Of a DNA stretch of 64,000 nucleotides, positions 1-8,619 are shown one piece after another; the first letter of the stretch is position 1; the number at the start of each line of letters is the position of its first letter. This DNA comes from an uncultured Clostridia bacterium (GTDB lineage Bacteria; Bacillota; Clostridia; Christensenellales; Borkfalkiaceae), in the NCBI GenBank assembly GCA_937912025.1, contig CALDOZ010000030.1, positions 21,616-85,615 of the forward strand. Direction: 5' to 3'. The notes under the pieces were generated by a model. The model had not been told where the DNA came from and searched no databases. It saw nothing but the letters and a program-made list of their open reading frames with translations. The position numbers were made by a program, and so were the translations under genes.

Positions 1-326
1 GCATAGTCTAAAACTTGGTCAATATCTCCTTCAAGAATTTTTGACTCTCCCACCTTAAATTCCACGCAAAAGATAATTCCACGATATAGAAGAACAACGT
101 CAATTCTCTTTCCAAGGCGCGGAATATCATATTCAAATATAACTTGTCCGTTTTTATCCTCATAATTTGATAAAACGCCCTTTATTATAGATATTTCTGA
201 TTTCCACGCTTCTCTTGTGGTAGTAAGCGCATCGCCATGATAATTATCACATAATTCGCCAAATATTGAATTTTCATCAGCAGCTATAAATTGTTTAAAA
301 CTGCTATTATATAAGCAACGACTCAT
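1..326 (-). CDS. DUF2075-type protein, N-terminal part (partial)
   Basis: The first 108 codons are present and the reading frame stays open to the window edge, so the C-terminal part lies outside. The start is the ATG at 324-326, preceded by AGGAGAAAGG. The visible part has a PD-(D/E)XK nuclease-like core: an Asp in GKRIDVVLL, then EFK in FCVEFKVGE. This arrangement, including IPRLGKRID, resembles the N-terminus of large DUF2075/Schlafen-like proteins that continue into a P-loop helicase or ATPase. The ATPase part cannot be checked here. Such proteins are often found in accessory or defence-related DNA, but no role can be assigned from this fragment. Confidence 0.7.
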   Translation of the reverse strand, partial: MSRCLYNSSFKQFIAADENSIFGELCDNYHGDALTTTREAWKSEISIIKGVLSNYEDKNGQVIFEYDIPRLGKRIDVVLLYRGIIFCVEFKVGESKILEGDIDQVLDY

Positions 327-406
327 AATAAGCCTTTCTCCTTGTTTGCTAAAATCAACAAGATTTTAGCACAGTAAATATGACAGTTTCAGTTATATTT
401 AAAAAA

Positions 407-616
407 TTAATCTTCTTTTTTTGTTGCATCCATAACGTCCCCAACATTACATTCGAGGATTTCACATATACGAAGAATTATCTCCATAGAAACATTTTCA
501 TTGTTGCTCATCTTTGCGAGCGTGGACGTAGACATACCGGTTTTCATGCGTAAATCGGTCTTTGTCATACCTTTATCAATAAGTAATTTCCATAGTTTAT
601 TATAATTTGCTGCCAT
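407..616 (-). CDS. Small XRE/Cro-CI family transcriptional regulator
   Basis: A 69-residue protein made almost entirely of one helix-turn-helix domain (TKTDLRMKTGMSTSTLAKM is the recognition region). It is paralogous to the 67-residue regulator at 10740-10943: both share KLWKLLIDK, LAK and an LEC near the C-terminus. An AGGGG ribosome binding site precedes the ATG. The promoter overlaps a perfect inverted repeat at 630-655, so autoregulation is likely. Targets are unknown; the neighbours are the DUF2075 gene and the CoA-disulfide reductase. Confidence 0.85.
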   Translation of the reverse strand: MAANYNKLWKLLIDKGMTKTDLRMKTGMSTSTLAKMSNNENVSMEIILRICEILECNVGDVMDATKKED

Positions 617-629
617 AAAAATACCCCTT

Positions 630-676
630 GGTATAATAATTGGACTTATTATACCATTTTCTTATAAAAAAATCAA
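630..676 (-). promoter_or_regulatory. Promoter and operator of the XRE gene at 407-616
   Basis: On the minus strand a -35 TTGATT (671-676) and a -10 TATAAT (648-653) are separated by exactly 17 bases. The -10 lies inside a perfect inverted repeat with 10-base arms GGTATAATAA (630-639) and its complement (646-655) around a 6-base spacer. Overlap of a palindrome with the -10 box is the usual geometry for repression by a small Cro/CI-type protein. Confidence 0.75.
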
Positions 677-725
677 TAGATATATTCGACTTTTCAAATA
701 AAAGATTTGAATTTAAGCATAGAAA

Positions 726-751
726 AAGTCGGTGGTTTTTGCCACCGACTT
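726..751 (-). terminator. Intrinsic terminator of the CoA-disulfide reductase gene
   Basis: A perfect 10-base-pair stem (AAGTCGGTGG with CCACCGACTT) around a 6-base loop, followed on the minus strand by TTTCT. It lies just past the stop codon of the gene ending at 797. Confidence 0.8.
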
Positions 752-796
752 ACCTGTTTTATCGTCGTTTTTAATTACGTCTTCAAGTAGAGTTTT

Positions 797-2485
797 TTAT
801 TTCTCCATACCGCAGGTGTAGCATTGTTTGGATAGCATTTCTTCGTTTTTGATACTGCTATATAATCTAAAACCACCTGCAAAGTTGTAGGCATCAAAGC
901 CGTTTTGCATTAAAATGCGTGTTGCAAGATAACTGCGCAAGCCACTTTGGCACATGACGTAGATTTTTTTAGACTTGTCAAGTTCGCCTAAACGCTCTCT
1001 TAAATCATCAAGTGGAATATTGATAAAACCATCAGCGTGTCCACGCATATATTCAAAAGGTGTGCGAGTATCAAGCAAAATCACGTCATCTCTTTCTCTT
1101 AAAGACGGAATATCTTCATAATAAAACTGTTTCACTATGCCATTTTTGATATTTTCTACAACAAAACCTACCATATTTACTGGGTCTTTCGCAGAAGAAT
1201 ATGGCGGAGCGTAAGCAAGGTCTAAATCTTTTAGTTCATCGGCTTTCATCCCTGCCCTAATTGACGTTGCAATAACGTCAATGCGTTTATCAACTCCGTC
1301 GTATCCAACGATTTGCGCACCTAAAATCTTATAGGTTGCCTTTTCAAAAATGAGTTTAACGGTCATTGCCGTTGCCCCTGGATAATAGCCAGCGTGTGAG
1401 TTTTGAGTTAAAATAACCTTTTCGTATTCTATGCCGTTTGCTTTAACTTGCTGTTCATTAATTCCAGTAGTAGCAACAGTCATATCAAAGAGTTTAATAA
1501 CCGAAGAGCCTTGCGAGCCTTTATATTCGCTGTTTAGCCCACAAATATTATCGGCAACTATTCGTCCTTGCTTGTTGGCTGGTCCTGCAAGTGAAATTAC
1601 TGAATCTTTATCGGTTATAAAATGTTTAACTTGAACTGCATCCCCTACTGCATAGATGTCAGGAATTGAAGTTTCCATTTTTGCGTTGACTTTGATTGCG
1701 CCTTTTACGCCAAGTTCTAAACCTATCTTTTTAGCAAGCGTATTTTCGGGCGTAACGCCAACTGCAAGTATAACCATATCTGCGTTGAGTTTGTTTCCGT
1801 CCGCAAATTCAAGCGATACTTGACCATCTGCAAAACTCATTTTGGTTGTATTCGTGCTTAGTAATAATTGTACGCCGTGGTGACGGAAGTTTGCGTGGAC
1901 AAACGACGCCATATCACAGTCAACCGTTGGCAAAAGATGATTAGATCGTTGCACAATAGTGGTTCTAATGCCAAGTTCAGCAAGGTTTTCTGCCATTTCA
2001 AGACCGATAAAGCCACCACCTATAACAACTGCCGTTAGGGGCTGTTTTTTCTCTACAAAGGCACGAATTTTAAGCGTATCTTCTACGGTACGAAGTGTAA
2101 AAGTCCTTTCATTTTCAGTATAGAAATCGGGCAAAATCGGTTTTGCACCGGGTGATAAAATTAGTTTATCGTAGGTTTCAGTAAAACTCGTTCCTGCTTT
2201 TAGGTCAGTTACGTGGACGGTTTTATTTTTGAGGTCAATATCGGTTACTTCGTGATTGACTTTAGCGATTATTCTAAAACGGCGGAAGAAACTTTCGGGA
2301 GTTTGAAGTGTCAAATCTTCCTTATCTTCAATAACACCACCGATATAATACGGCAAACCACAGTTTGCGTATGAAATAAAGCCCGAACGCTCAAAAATAA
2401 TAATTTCTGCGTGTTCGTTGAGTCTTCTTATTCTTGCTGCGGCAGTTGCACCACCTGCAACCCCACCAACGATTACGATTTTCAT
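797..2485 (-). CDS. FAD/NAD(P)-dependent CoA-disulfide reductase with C-terminal rhodanese domain
   Basis: A 562-residue pyridine nucleotide-disulfide oxidoreductase. The N-terminus has the FAD-binding GGVAGGATAA (residues 7-16) and the single redox Cys42 in SYANCGLPYY, typical of CoA-disulfide reductase and NADH oxidase rather than of two-cysteine reductases. A second nucleotide-binding glycine motif, VVIGGGFIG, follows near residue 150. A rhodanese domain occupies roughly residues 455-545, with its active Cys512 in MCQSGLRS. This matches the known CoADR-RHD fusions, which reduce CoA persulfide or disulfide and may act in sulfane-sulfur or polysulfide use. The C-terminus ends in CYTCGMEK, an extra Cys pair. 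The ribosome binding site is AAAGGAGAT. It is a single gene with its own terminator. Confidence 0.93.
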   Translation of the reverse strand: MKIVIVGGVAGGATAAARIRRLNEHAEIIIFERSGFISYANCGLPYYIGGVIEDKEDLTLQTPESFFRRFRIIAKVNHEVTDIDLKNKTVHVTDLKAGTSFTETYDKLILSPGAKPILPDFYTENERTFTLRTVEDTLKIRAFVEKKQPLTAVVIGGGFIGLEMAENLAELGIRTTIVQRSNHLLPTVDCDMASFVHANFRHHGVQLLLSTNTTKMSFADGQVSLEFADGNKLNADMVILAVGVTPENTLAKKIGLELGVKGAIKVNAKMETSIPDIYAVGDAVQVKHFITDKDSVISLAGPANKQGRIVADNICGLNSEYKGSQGSSVIKLFDMTVATTGINEQQVKANGIEYEKVILTQNSHAGYYPGATAMTVKLIFEKATYKILGAQIVGYDGVDKRIDVIATSIRAGMKADELKDLDLAYAPPYSSAKDPVNMVGFVVENIKNGIVKQFYYEDIPSLRERDDVILLDTRTPFEYMRGHADGFINIPLDDLRERLGELDKSKKIYVMCQSGLRSYLATRILMQNGFDAYNFAGGFRLYSSIKNEEMLSKQCYTCGMEK

Positions 2486-2562
2486 AACTCATATCTCCTT
2501 TACTATATTATACCTTTTTTTGCCACTTTTTTCAACTGTTTTGAATATTGCATTTAAAAACA

Positions 2563-2609
2563 AAAATCTTTACTTTCAAAAGCCGATTTTAGCCAAAAGT
2601 AAAGATTTT
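2563..2609. repeat. 14-base inverted repeat with an extra partial copy
   Basis: AAAATCTTTACTTT (2563-2576) is repeated exactly in inverted orientation at 2596-2609, with a 19-base loop. A third partial copy, GTAAAGATTTTCT, lies at about 2631-2643. It is upstream of the CoA-disulfide reductase gene. It could be a hairpin terminator or an operator. The rest of 2486-2680 is AT-rich with no gene. Confidence 0.5.
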
Positions 2610-2682
2610 AGGTGTTTTGTTAGTTTATAAGTAAAGATTTTCTATAAAATATTTTTATTATTTATCTTGATTTCATATAAAA

Positions 2683-2713
2683 AACAGCCTATTTCTTATA
2701 GAAAAAGACTGTT
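2683..2713 (-). terminator. Terminator-like hairpin behind the tRNA relic
   Basis: On the minus strand AACAGTC pairs with GGCTGTT (seven pairs, one G-T) and is followed by a short T run. It begins four bases after the CCA-like end of the tRNA relic at 2717, as expected for the terminator of a former tRNA gene. Confidence 0.5.
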
Positions 2714-2716
2714 AGG

Positions 2717-2760
2717 TGGCGTGCCCACCGGGAATCGAACCCCGAATTGAGCCTAAGGAG
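2717..2760 (-). pseudogene. 3' half of a tRNA-Arg(CCT)-like gene (relic A)
   Basis: Read on the minus strand this begins with the loop CTCCTTA, continues with GGCTC, a T arm containing GGGTTCGATTCCCG, an acceptor strand TGGGCAC, G and CCA. No 5' half (D arm or matching acceptor strand) is found upstream, so it cannot be a working tRNA. The GGCTC strand is the exact complement of GAGCC in the 5' half of relic B at 11123-11127. Seven of its last bases pair 5 of 7 with the acceptor strand of relic B. It is best read as one side of an insertion or duplication at a tRNA-Arg(CCT) gene. Confidence 0.6.
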
Positions 2761-2833
2761 TTCAAATTCCTTGTGAAAGTTTTGTAAAAAACATTAAATT
2801 CCATCCATTTCGGTGCGTTTTTATTAAAAATGC

Positions 2834-2857
2834 GAGGTTTTTTATATTAAAAACCTC
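2834..2857. terminator. Hairpin terminator downstream of the Smr gene
   Basis: GAGGTTTTT pairs with AAAAACCTC, with T-rich sequence on both sides. It lies about 110 bases past the stop of the Smr-domain gene and is a plausible end for the island operon. Confidence 0.55.
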
Positions 2858-2969
2858 ACTTTTCGTTACATAACTTTTGTGTCGTTAAGTAACTTTTAAA
2901 CTGAATTTATACCGATTTTATACCAGTTTTGACAATTAGAGCAATACGTTACAACCCTAAAAATTACAA

Positions 2970-3293
2970 TCAAACTTCTACAATCGTAACACCGTGATTG
3001 CAAACTCTAAAAAGCTGCTCTAACTCTTTATATTTATTCTTTAATTCTAATGCCTTAAAATTAAAAACATTACAATCTTCGCCGTTAATTACGGCTTTTA
3101 TTTTGCCGTTTTTTAATTGAGCGTTAAGAAAACTTCTTACTTTTTGACGAATAATTCCACCTTTTCCACTACTGCCATAGCCGTGAATAATATAAATACA
3201 TGTCTTTTTATTATTAGATATGACTTGTTTAATATAAGCAATTGCCTCGTCGCTAGTAAAATCGTTTTCCACGTTGATTTCTTTTATCGCCAT
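2970..3293 (-). CDS. Smr-domain-like protein
   Basis: A 107-residue protein with the Smr signature HGYGSSGKGGIIRQKV at about residues 38-53, like the HGxGxG...R motif at the C-terminus of MutS2 and in stand-alone Smr proteins. These bind or nick nucleic acids. The region after residue 65 does not match a standard Smr ending. GGAG precedes the ATG, which begins only four bases after the methylase stop, so it is the last gene of the operon. A nuclease or nucleic acid-binding role is inferred from the motif only. Confidence 0.65.
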   Translation of the reverse strand: MAIKEINVENDFTSDEAIAYIKQVISNNKKTCIYIIHGYGSSGKGGIIRQKVRSFLNAQLKNGKIKAVINGEDCNVFNFKALELKNKYKELEQLFRVCNHGVTIVEV

Positions 3294-3297
3294 TACG

Positions 3298-4131
3298 TTA
3301 CTCCGATAATACTATTTCTAAATCTTCTTTATATTCAAACTTATCAATCGCTTTTTGAATTCTTGGAATCGTAACTTTTTGACATATATTACTTTCACTG
3401 TTCGTGATAAGAATAAATCTTCTTTGTCCGCCGTCTTCCTTGTTCAAATCCATAACAGCGTGTCCCGTTGTTCCACTACCTGCAAAAAAGTCAAGAATAA
3501 TAGAGTTTTTATTACTTCCTGCACGAATAAACTCTTTAATGAGTTTTACGGGCTTTGGCGTTGAGAATATCGTTCTATCGCCTAAAATATAAGCAAGTTC
3601 ATCTTTTGCAGAAGAAGTCGTTCCTAAATCGTCTATAACCGTTTCAAGTGGTTTTACTTTTTCTTCGTACTCTTTGCCATTCCAAACGGGTTGCTTGATA
3701 GCATTTAGGGTCGTGCTTTCTCTATCCTTAAAACAAAGCAAAACGTATTCGTGCGTTCTACGAACACCACTTTCCAAAGGCTTCTCTTTTCGATTTTGAT
3801 CAAATCTTTCATTTGTCTTTTTCCAAACCATAGTAAGAATATTTTTCGCTCCAAATATCTTACCGCAAAGCATCGTAAGTGAAAGTAATTCGTTTTCGTC
3901 TATATGAATAAACATAACACCGTTTTTAGATAGCAATTTATATGCTACTTCTAAACGTACTTGCATAAAGTTTACCCAACCGTTATCGTAATCCCCGTCT
4001 TTATACTCGATATATTCTATCTCGGTATTATAAGGTGGATCAATCGGCATTACGTCAATTTTACCTTCATACGTAGGCAATAAATTTTGCATTGCTATTA
4101 AGTTATCGCTTTCAATAATTAGATTTTTCAA
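3298..4131 (-). CDS. DNA adenine-N6 methyltransferase (beta-class, type III Mod-like)
   Basis: Motif IV DPPY is at residues 31-34 and the AdoMet-binding motif DFFAGSGTTG starts near residue 214, the IV-before-I order of beta-class amino-methyltransferases. The protein is about 277 residues, much shorter than full type III Mod subunits, so its target-recognition part is small. I place the start at a TTG (4129-4131), one base after the stop of the LRR gene, because GGAGAG sits six bases upstream. An ATG at 4176 in the same frame has no ribosome binding site and would overlap the LRR gene. No recognisable Res subunit is nearby. Confidence 0.85.
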   Translation of the reverse strand: MKNLIIESDNLIAMQNLLPTYEGKIDVMPIDPPYNTEIEYIEYKDGDYDNGWVNFMQVRLEVAYKLLSKNGVMFIHIDENELLSLTMLCGKIFGAKNILTMVWKKTNERFDQNRKEKPLESGVRRTHEYVLLCFKDRESTTLNAIKQPVWNGKEYEEKVKPLETVIDDLGTTSSAKDELAYILGDRTIFSTPKPVKLIKEFIRAGSNKNSIILDFFAGSGTTGHAVMDLNKEDGGQRRFILITNSESNICQKVTIPRIQKAIDKFEYKEDLEIVLSE

Positions 4132-4132
4132 T

Positions 4133-5797
4133 TTAATCTCTCCAAATAATTTCTGCCGGGCATTCATTAAACGCATTTTTATCTACAAACGTATTTTTGT
4201 TAATGCTTATCTTTTTTAAGTTTTTACAATAAGAGAACACCCATTCCCCAATATAAGTAACGCTATCAGGTATGTATACTTCTTTTAACGACGTGCAGTT
4301 TGTAAATGAACTTTTGTCAATATAGGTAACAGCGTTAAAGTCAATTTGCTCCAAATCTTTACATCCACTAAATACGCCACGATTTATGTGAGTTACACTA
4401 TTGCTAACTTTGAACGTTTTGCCAACCGCACGGTTTGTTGCGCAAAGCATATGCGTTTTATTTTGGTCATAAATTATACCGTTTTCGACTATAAATAACA
4501 GACTCTCGCTCTCTAAAAGAAGATTTTCTGCTCCTGCAAACGGATTGTAGCCGATTCGATCAATGTTTTTTGTGATTATAATATTTTTAACGCCCTTACA
4601 ATTCCAAAACGAATTTCGACTAATAAGCGTGACCGTTTCGGGAATTACAAGCCTATCAATTTGACTACCGTTAAGACAACCTATAATCGTAGTTTTAAAC
4701 TTGTTGTAGATAACTCCGTTTTCAAAATGATAATACGGGCTTTTGTTTTCAACACTTAACTTTGTACAACCTGAAAACGGATTGTTTTCAAAACGAATAA
4801 CGCTTTCGGGTACGATAATTTTTTCTAAATTATCACAAGCAAAGAAACAATGCTTACCAAGACAAGTAACGGCGTTTGGAATGATAAATTCTTTATCCGT
4901 TTTGCTTATCGTATAGTGAATTAAATTGGTTTTATCTTGATTATATAGAACACCATTTTCTAAAACAAAATACGGGCTTTCATTAATAATTTCAAGATTA
5001 GGACAACCTGCAAACGGATTATTCCCCATAATCCAAACTTCACTTGGAATATTAACTTTTTTAAGGTTTGTGCAGTAGTAAAAGCAATCTCCCCCAAGCC
5101 TTTTTAATGACTTCGGCAAAACAATTTCTTCCACAAAAGTATTATTCCAAAACGCACTTGCCCCAATGGTAGTAATTCCATCGGGAACTTTTACTACTTT
5201 TGATTTTCCTTTATACGTTATAAGTTCATCTTCAAAAATTTCATAATCGTCAATATCTGCCGTTTGCTCAATAACGACTTCTTTTGCTTTTTGAGGAAAT
5301 ATTGAATATAAAGGAACGTTTGGTTCAAACAAACCGTAATTATACGCGTCGTTATCTACTTTGATAATGTTTTTATATTCCAAAAGCCCACTAACAAGTC
5401 TTGACGTATATAATATTGAGTTGTTCTTATCGGGCTTAAAAGTTTTTGTAGCCGACACATAATCCTTGCCCCATTGTTCACAGTAAATATCAATATTACC
5501 ATTAAGAACGATATCGGGACAATTTTCTCTACCATCTAAGACAATATCTGTAGGCTTATAACCTTTAAGTAGTAACCTATCAACGCACTCTAAGACAACA
5601 AAATCTTTGTGCCTTTTCAAAAAGTTCAACTCTTCGCCAAGCACTTTGATTTTATCGCCGTAGTTTACCATTTGTTTTTCGGCATCAATGATAATTTTAT
5701 AACCGCTATACTCTTTAACGTGAACGTCAAGTTCGTTTTCCACAAAACGAAGCGCCCAATATAAAGCGGTGTATTTCATATCCATACTAATAGCCAT
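4133..5797 (-). CDS. BspA-type leucine-rich repeat protein with unknown N-terminal domain
   Basis: A 554-residue protein with no signal peptide or membrane segment. Residues from about 195 onward form LRR_5 (BspA-like) repeats, with recurring patterns such as GxxxFxxCxNLKKxxIP. The first 170 or so residues are a separate domain. It contains PDIVLNGNIDIYCEQWGK, faintly like a PD-(D/E)XK nuclease core with the final Lys replaced, but I do not claim a nuclease. The ATG lies directly after the kinase stop codon and the next gene is the adenine methylase, so the two are translationally coupled. A cytoplasmic LRR protein next to a methylase is unusual. Confidence 0.75.
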   Translation of the reverse strand: MAISMDMKYTALYWALRFVENELDVHVKEYSGYKIIIDAEKQMVNYGDKIKVLGEELNFLKRHKDFVVLECVDRLLLKGYKPTDIVLDGRENCPDIVLNGNIDIYCEQWGKDYVSATKTFKPDKNNSILYTSRLVSGLLEYKNIIKVDNDAYNYGLFEPNVPLYSIFPQKAKEVVIEQTADIDDYEIFEDELITYKGKSKVVKVPDGITTIGASAFWNNTFVEEIVLPKSLKRLGGDCFYYCTNLKKVNIPSEVWIMGNNPFAGCPNLEIINESPYFVLENGVLYNQDKTNLIHYTISKTDKEFIIPNAVTCLGKHCFFACDNLEKIIVPESVIRFENNPFSGCTKLSVENKSPYYHFENGVIYNKFKTTIIGCLNGSQIDRLVIPETVTLISRNSFWNCKGVKNIIITKNIDRIGYNPFAGAENLLLESESLLFIVENGIIYDQNKTHMLCATNRAVGKTFKVSNSVTHINRGVFSGCKDLEQIDFNAVTYIDKSSFTNCTSLKEVYIPDSVTYIGEWVFSYCKNLKKISINKNTFVDKNAFNECPAEIIWRD

Positions 5798-6373
5798 TTA
5801 TGCTCTACCTTCTATACGTTTCATAATAAGTTCAACCGTTTGGTCGGGAGTAAGATTGCTCGTATCCACAACCATATACGGCATTTTGTATTTTTCGCAG
5901 AAGAAAACCATTTTTTCGTACTTTTCTTTTGCTTGTTTTACTTTGTCAAGGTCGCTATCGTGTTCATCGCGACTTCTTAAACGGTTAAATATTGCCGTTT
6001 CATCAGCATATAAAATAACCGTTAAATCAGGAAAACCAAGTTTTTTGACAAGCAAATCATAAACTTCGGTATTATCGTCCGTTCCACTCCAAGCATAGTT
6101 GGAAAGGAAATGTCTGTCGGTAATAATATTTTCATCCTTGAACATAGTGTAAAGGTAAATGTTTCCTAGTCCATAAAACCACGAAGTAAATAACCTATCG
6201 GGATTAGCATTTACTTTATCTCGAATTCTAAAATAGTTGTCAAACTCATTGTTTTCATCAAACAAGAAACGTAAGTTTTTCTCTATAAATTTATATCCAA
6301 GACGTTCTGCTAATAATTTACAAGTAGTAGTCTTTCCTACGCCGTCCATCCCTTCAATCGCAATATGTGCCAA
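5798..6373 (-). CDS. Thymidylate/deoxynucleoside kinase-like P-loop enzyme
   Basis: A 191-residue P-loop kinase. The Walker A motif GMDGVGKTT lies at residues 8-16, and DRHFLSNYAW is the DRY/H-like segment of dTMP and deoxynucleoside kinases. RLRSRDEHD looks like the lid arginines. The start chosen is a TTG at 6371-6373, one base after the phosphoesterase stop, with GGGAGG ten bases upstream. The ATG at 6391 lies inside the preceding gene. In context with NrdD/NrdG it probably helps make dNTPs. The exact substrate cannot be told from sequence. Confidence 0.8.
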   Translation of the reverse strand: MAHIAIEGMDGVGKTTTCKLLAERLGYKFIEKNLRFLFDENNEFDNYFRIRDKVNANPDRLFTSWFYGLGNIYLYTMFKDENIITDRHFLSNYAWSGTDDNTEVYDLLVKKLGFPDLTVILYADETAIFNRLRSRDEHDSDLDKVKQAKEKYEKMVFFCEKYKMPYMVVDTSNLTPDQTVELIMKRIEGRA

Positions 6374-6374
6374 C

Positions 6375-6926
6375 TTAGTTCGCCCTCCCAATTTTTTTAA
6401 TTAAATCTTTTTTGCCTTCTTTTTCTATTAATTCATCAAGCGTCTTTGGCTCAAAATCGTTTACGTCCATACAAACGTTAAACGCAAGTTTATCTGCAAA
6501 ATATTCTTTCATCCCTGCAATTTTTTTATTATGAACGTGACCATATAAGTGAATAGTTCCGATATCCCTACCATTCCAATCCATAATTGGATAATGAAAC
6601 ATAACAATATTATCATCATAATATAAAGCATTTTCAGCGCAAAGTTCTATCTTTGTTTCGCTCGCAATTAATTTTCTTACAGGATAATCGTGATTACCCA
6701 AAATTAGATGTATTTTACCATTTAGCCTATTAAGCAAATCTTTATCAAAGTGTTCTGGACTAACAATATCTCCCAAAATCCAAACTGTATCGCTATTAGA
6801 AACTTTTTTATTCCATTTATCAACAATATATTCGTCCATTTCTTTAACGTTTGAAAATGGTCTATCACATAGTTTCATTATTCGTTCGTCGCCAAAATGT
6901 ATATCACTAGTAAAAAACGTTGCCAA
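6375..6926 (-). CDS. Calcineurin-like metallophosphoesterase
   Basis: A 183-residue enzyme with the complete metal-binding set: DIHFGD (from Asp8), GDIV, GNHD and GHVHN. The size and motif spacing match small phage-type phosphoesterases or phosphatases. The start is TTG, one base after the NrdD stop. The ribosome binding site AGGAGAG lies within the end of nrdD. The junction sequence closely resembles the one between this gene and the kinase. The substrate is unknown; a nucleotide or nucleic acid role fits the operon. Confidence 0.87.
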   Translation of the reverse strand: MATFFTSDIHFGDERIMKLCDRPFSNVKEMDEYIVDKWNKKVSNSDTVWILGDIVSPEHFDKDLLNRLNGKIHLILGNHDYPVRKLIASETKIELCAENALYYDDNIVMFHYPIMDWNGRDIGTIHLYGHVHNKKIAGMKEYFADKLAFNVCMDVNDFEPKTLDELIEKEGKKDLIKKIGRAN

Positions 6927-6927
6927 C

Positions 6928-8619
6928 TTAGTTTGCTCTCCTATTTTTCTCTTCGTTCTTTTTACCTTTAGTAAATCCGTCTAAAACTTCTAAATATCCA
7001 CTAACTCGACGAATTCTTATGATATCTTTACTTTTACAAACGGGGCATTCGTCAAAAACTCCGCTTGCGCCACACCCGTTACAAACGTCTTTAGGAAAAT
7101 TAAACCCAAGATAGTGAACACCTGATTTAGTTGCGTGTTCAACGTATTCAAGTAAGCCTTCGTCGTTTCCAAGTGGAGCTTCGCCAAGTTCAACGTAGGT
7201 AATACATCCACCGTTGCAAACTTCGTGGAAAAGACCTTCTAACTGAATTTTCCTAAACGCCGATAAATCACTATCCACGTTAATATGGAAAGAATTTGTG
7301 TAAAATTCTTTTTCAAAGATTTGAACGGACGGATTAAATTCCGTTCTATCCATATCAATAAATCTTCCCGATATAAGTTCACCGCTTGTTGCCAATAGTG
7401 AGAAATTAAGGTTATACTCTTTTCTTAAAAACTCACAATAATCACGCATATGCTTAACAAAACCAAGCGCTGAAACGTATACGTCCGCATTATTATAATA
7501 TCTTTCACCCGTCAACACTTCAAACGCTTCAGAAAGACCTATAAACCCAAGAGATAACGTTCCGTGACGGAAAACGTTCTTAACGTCGTCAAAATCTTCT
7601 ATCCAAAGATGATGTTTTTTATTGATAGGAAAATCTTCTTGATTGCGAGCGCAAACCTTATTAAACCTATCAAGTAAAATATCCTTAGTTGTTTTTGCAA
7701 CACTATCCCATTTATCAATGAACTTTGCAATTTTTTCATCAACGGAAAGTTTACCAAAATCTCTATCAACCTCTAAAGCAAGTCTAGGAAGATTGATTGA
7801 AATATTATCAATATTTCCACGACCAATAGAAGAATTTTCGCCAAACAAATCGGCTACCACTCTTGTCCTACAACCCATAATGGCAAGTTTTTCCGCATCA
7901 ACGTTTTTATTTGGCTCACTATCACAAAGGACGTAAGTAGGTATCATTTTTTTTGCCGTACAAAGCAATGATTTTTTAAGCAAATCGTAGTTTTTATCTT
8001 CTTCAAAACGATTTATCCCGCCTTTAACTTTGAAAATAATGTTTGGCTTAAAGATTAAATCCCCTGCTTTTTCAAACTCATCAATAAGCGTGTAAACAAT
8101 AAAGCGTGCAAACTCATTTTTAGCAAGACCAATATTAAGAGAAACGTAATAAGACGTTTGCCCCATACGAGTATGCGTTTCGCTACACCAAACGATTAGA
8201 TTGTAAATAGCGTTTGCAATCGTGGTTTTGTTATCTTCATTGAAACTAACACCCAAATTTTCTAAAATATAAGCAATTTCGTTATCGAAGTTAGCGATTG
8301 CCATACCGCCCGATTGTTCATTGCCAATATCGGCGAAAAGCTTCTTAATATATTCAAATGTAGCAAGGATTTTTCTTTGCTCGTTCATATTCTTAAAACG
8401 CTCGTAAGGAAAATCTTTTAATAAGTTAAAGGTAAGGCAATTATAAGTTAGCCCATAAGCATCAAGATCGTGGATATGAATATACCCGTTTTTATGAAGG
8501 TCACTCCACTCAGGAGGAAGGCTATTTAATATTTCTTCTTTTCTTTTGCTTTCGCCAACGTTATAAACTTCGCCAACGTAACTATAACGATTTGCAGCGT
8601 TTTCATTACACTTTTGCAT
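6928..8619 (-). CDS. nrdD: Anaerobic ribonucleoside-triphosphate reductase, short form
   Basis: The glycyl-radical enzyme that reduces ribonucleotides without oxygen. Seen here are the early HIHDLDAYGLTYNC segment, a candidate thiyl radical Cys250 in IMGCRTRV, a C-terminal zinc site with two CxxC pairs (CNGCG and CPVCK), and the radical Gly541 in RRVSGYL. At 563 residues it lacks the N-terminal ATP-cone regulatory domain of the roughly 700-residue chromosomal enzymes, which resembles phage or mobile-element forms. Its ATG overlaps the nrdG stop (TAATG). The mature enzyme needs NrdG to form the radical. Confidence 0.95.
   Translation of the reverse strand: MQKCNENAANRYSYVGEVYNVGESKRKEEILNSLPPEWSDLHKNGYIHIHDLDAYGLTYNCLTFNLLKDFPYERFKNMNEQRKILATFEYIKKLFADIGNEQSGGMAIANFDNEIAYILENLGVSFNEDNKTTIANAIYNLIVWCSETHTRMGQTSYYVSLNIGLAKNEFARFIVYTLIDEFEKAGDLIFKPNIIFKVKGGINRFEEDKNYDLLKKSLLCTAKKMIPTYVLCDSEPNKNVDAEKLAIMGCRTRVVADLFGENSSIGRGNIDNISINLPRLALEVDRDFGKLSVDEKIAKFIDKWDSVAKTTKDILLDRFNKVCARNQEDFPINKKHHLWIEDFDDVKNVFRHGTLSLGFIGLSEAFEVLTGERYYNNADVYVSALGFVKHMRDYCEFLRKEYNLNFSLLATSGELISGRFIDMDRTEFNPSVQIFEKEFYTNSFHINVDSDLSAFRKIQLEGLFHEVCNGGCITYVELGEAPLGNDEGLLEYVEHATKSGVHYLGFNFPKDVCNGCGASGVFDECPVCKSKDIIRIRRVSGYLEVLDGFTKGKKNEEKNRRAN

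Noticed and set aside
2717..2760. A working tRNA gene
   Set aside because: There is no 5' half, D arm or matching acceptor strand upstream, so it is treated as a relic.
3298..4131. Complete type III restriction-modification system
   Set aside because: The methylase is short and no Res helicase/nuclease gene is present.
4132..4176. ATG at 4176 as start of the methylase
   Set aside because: It has no ribosome binding site and overlaps the LRR gene; the TTG at 4131 has GGAGAG at good spacing.
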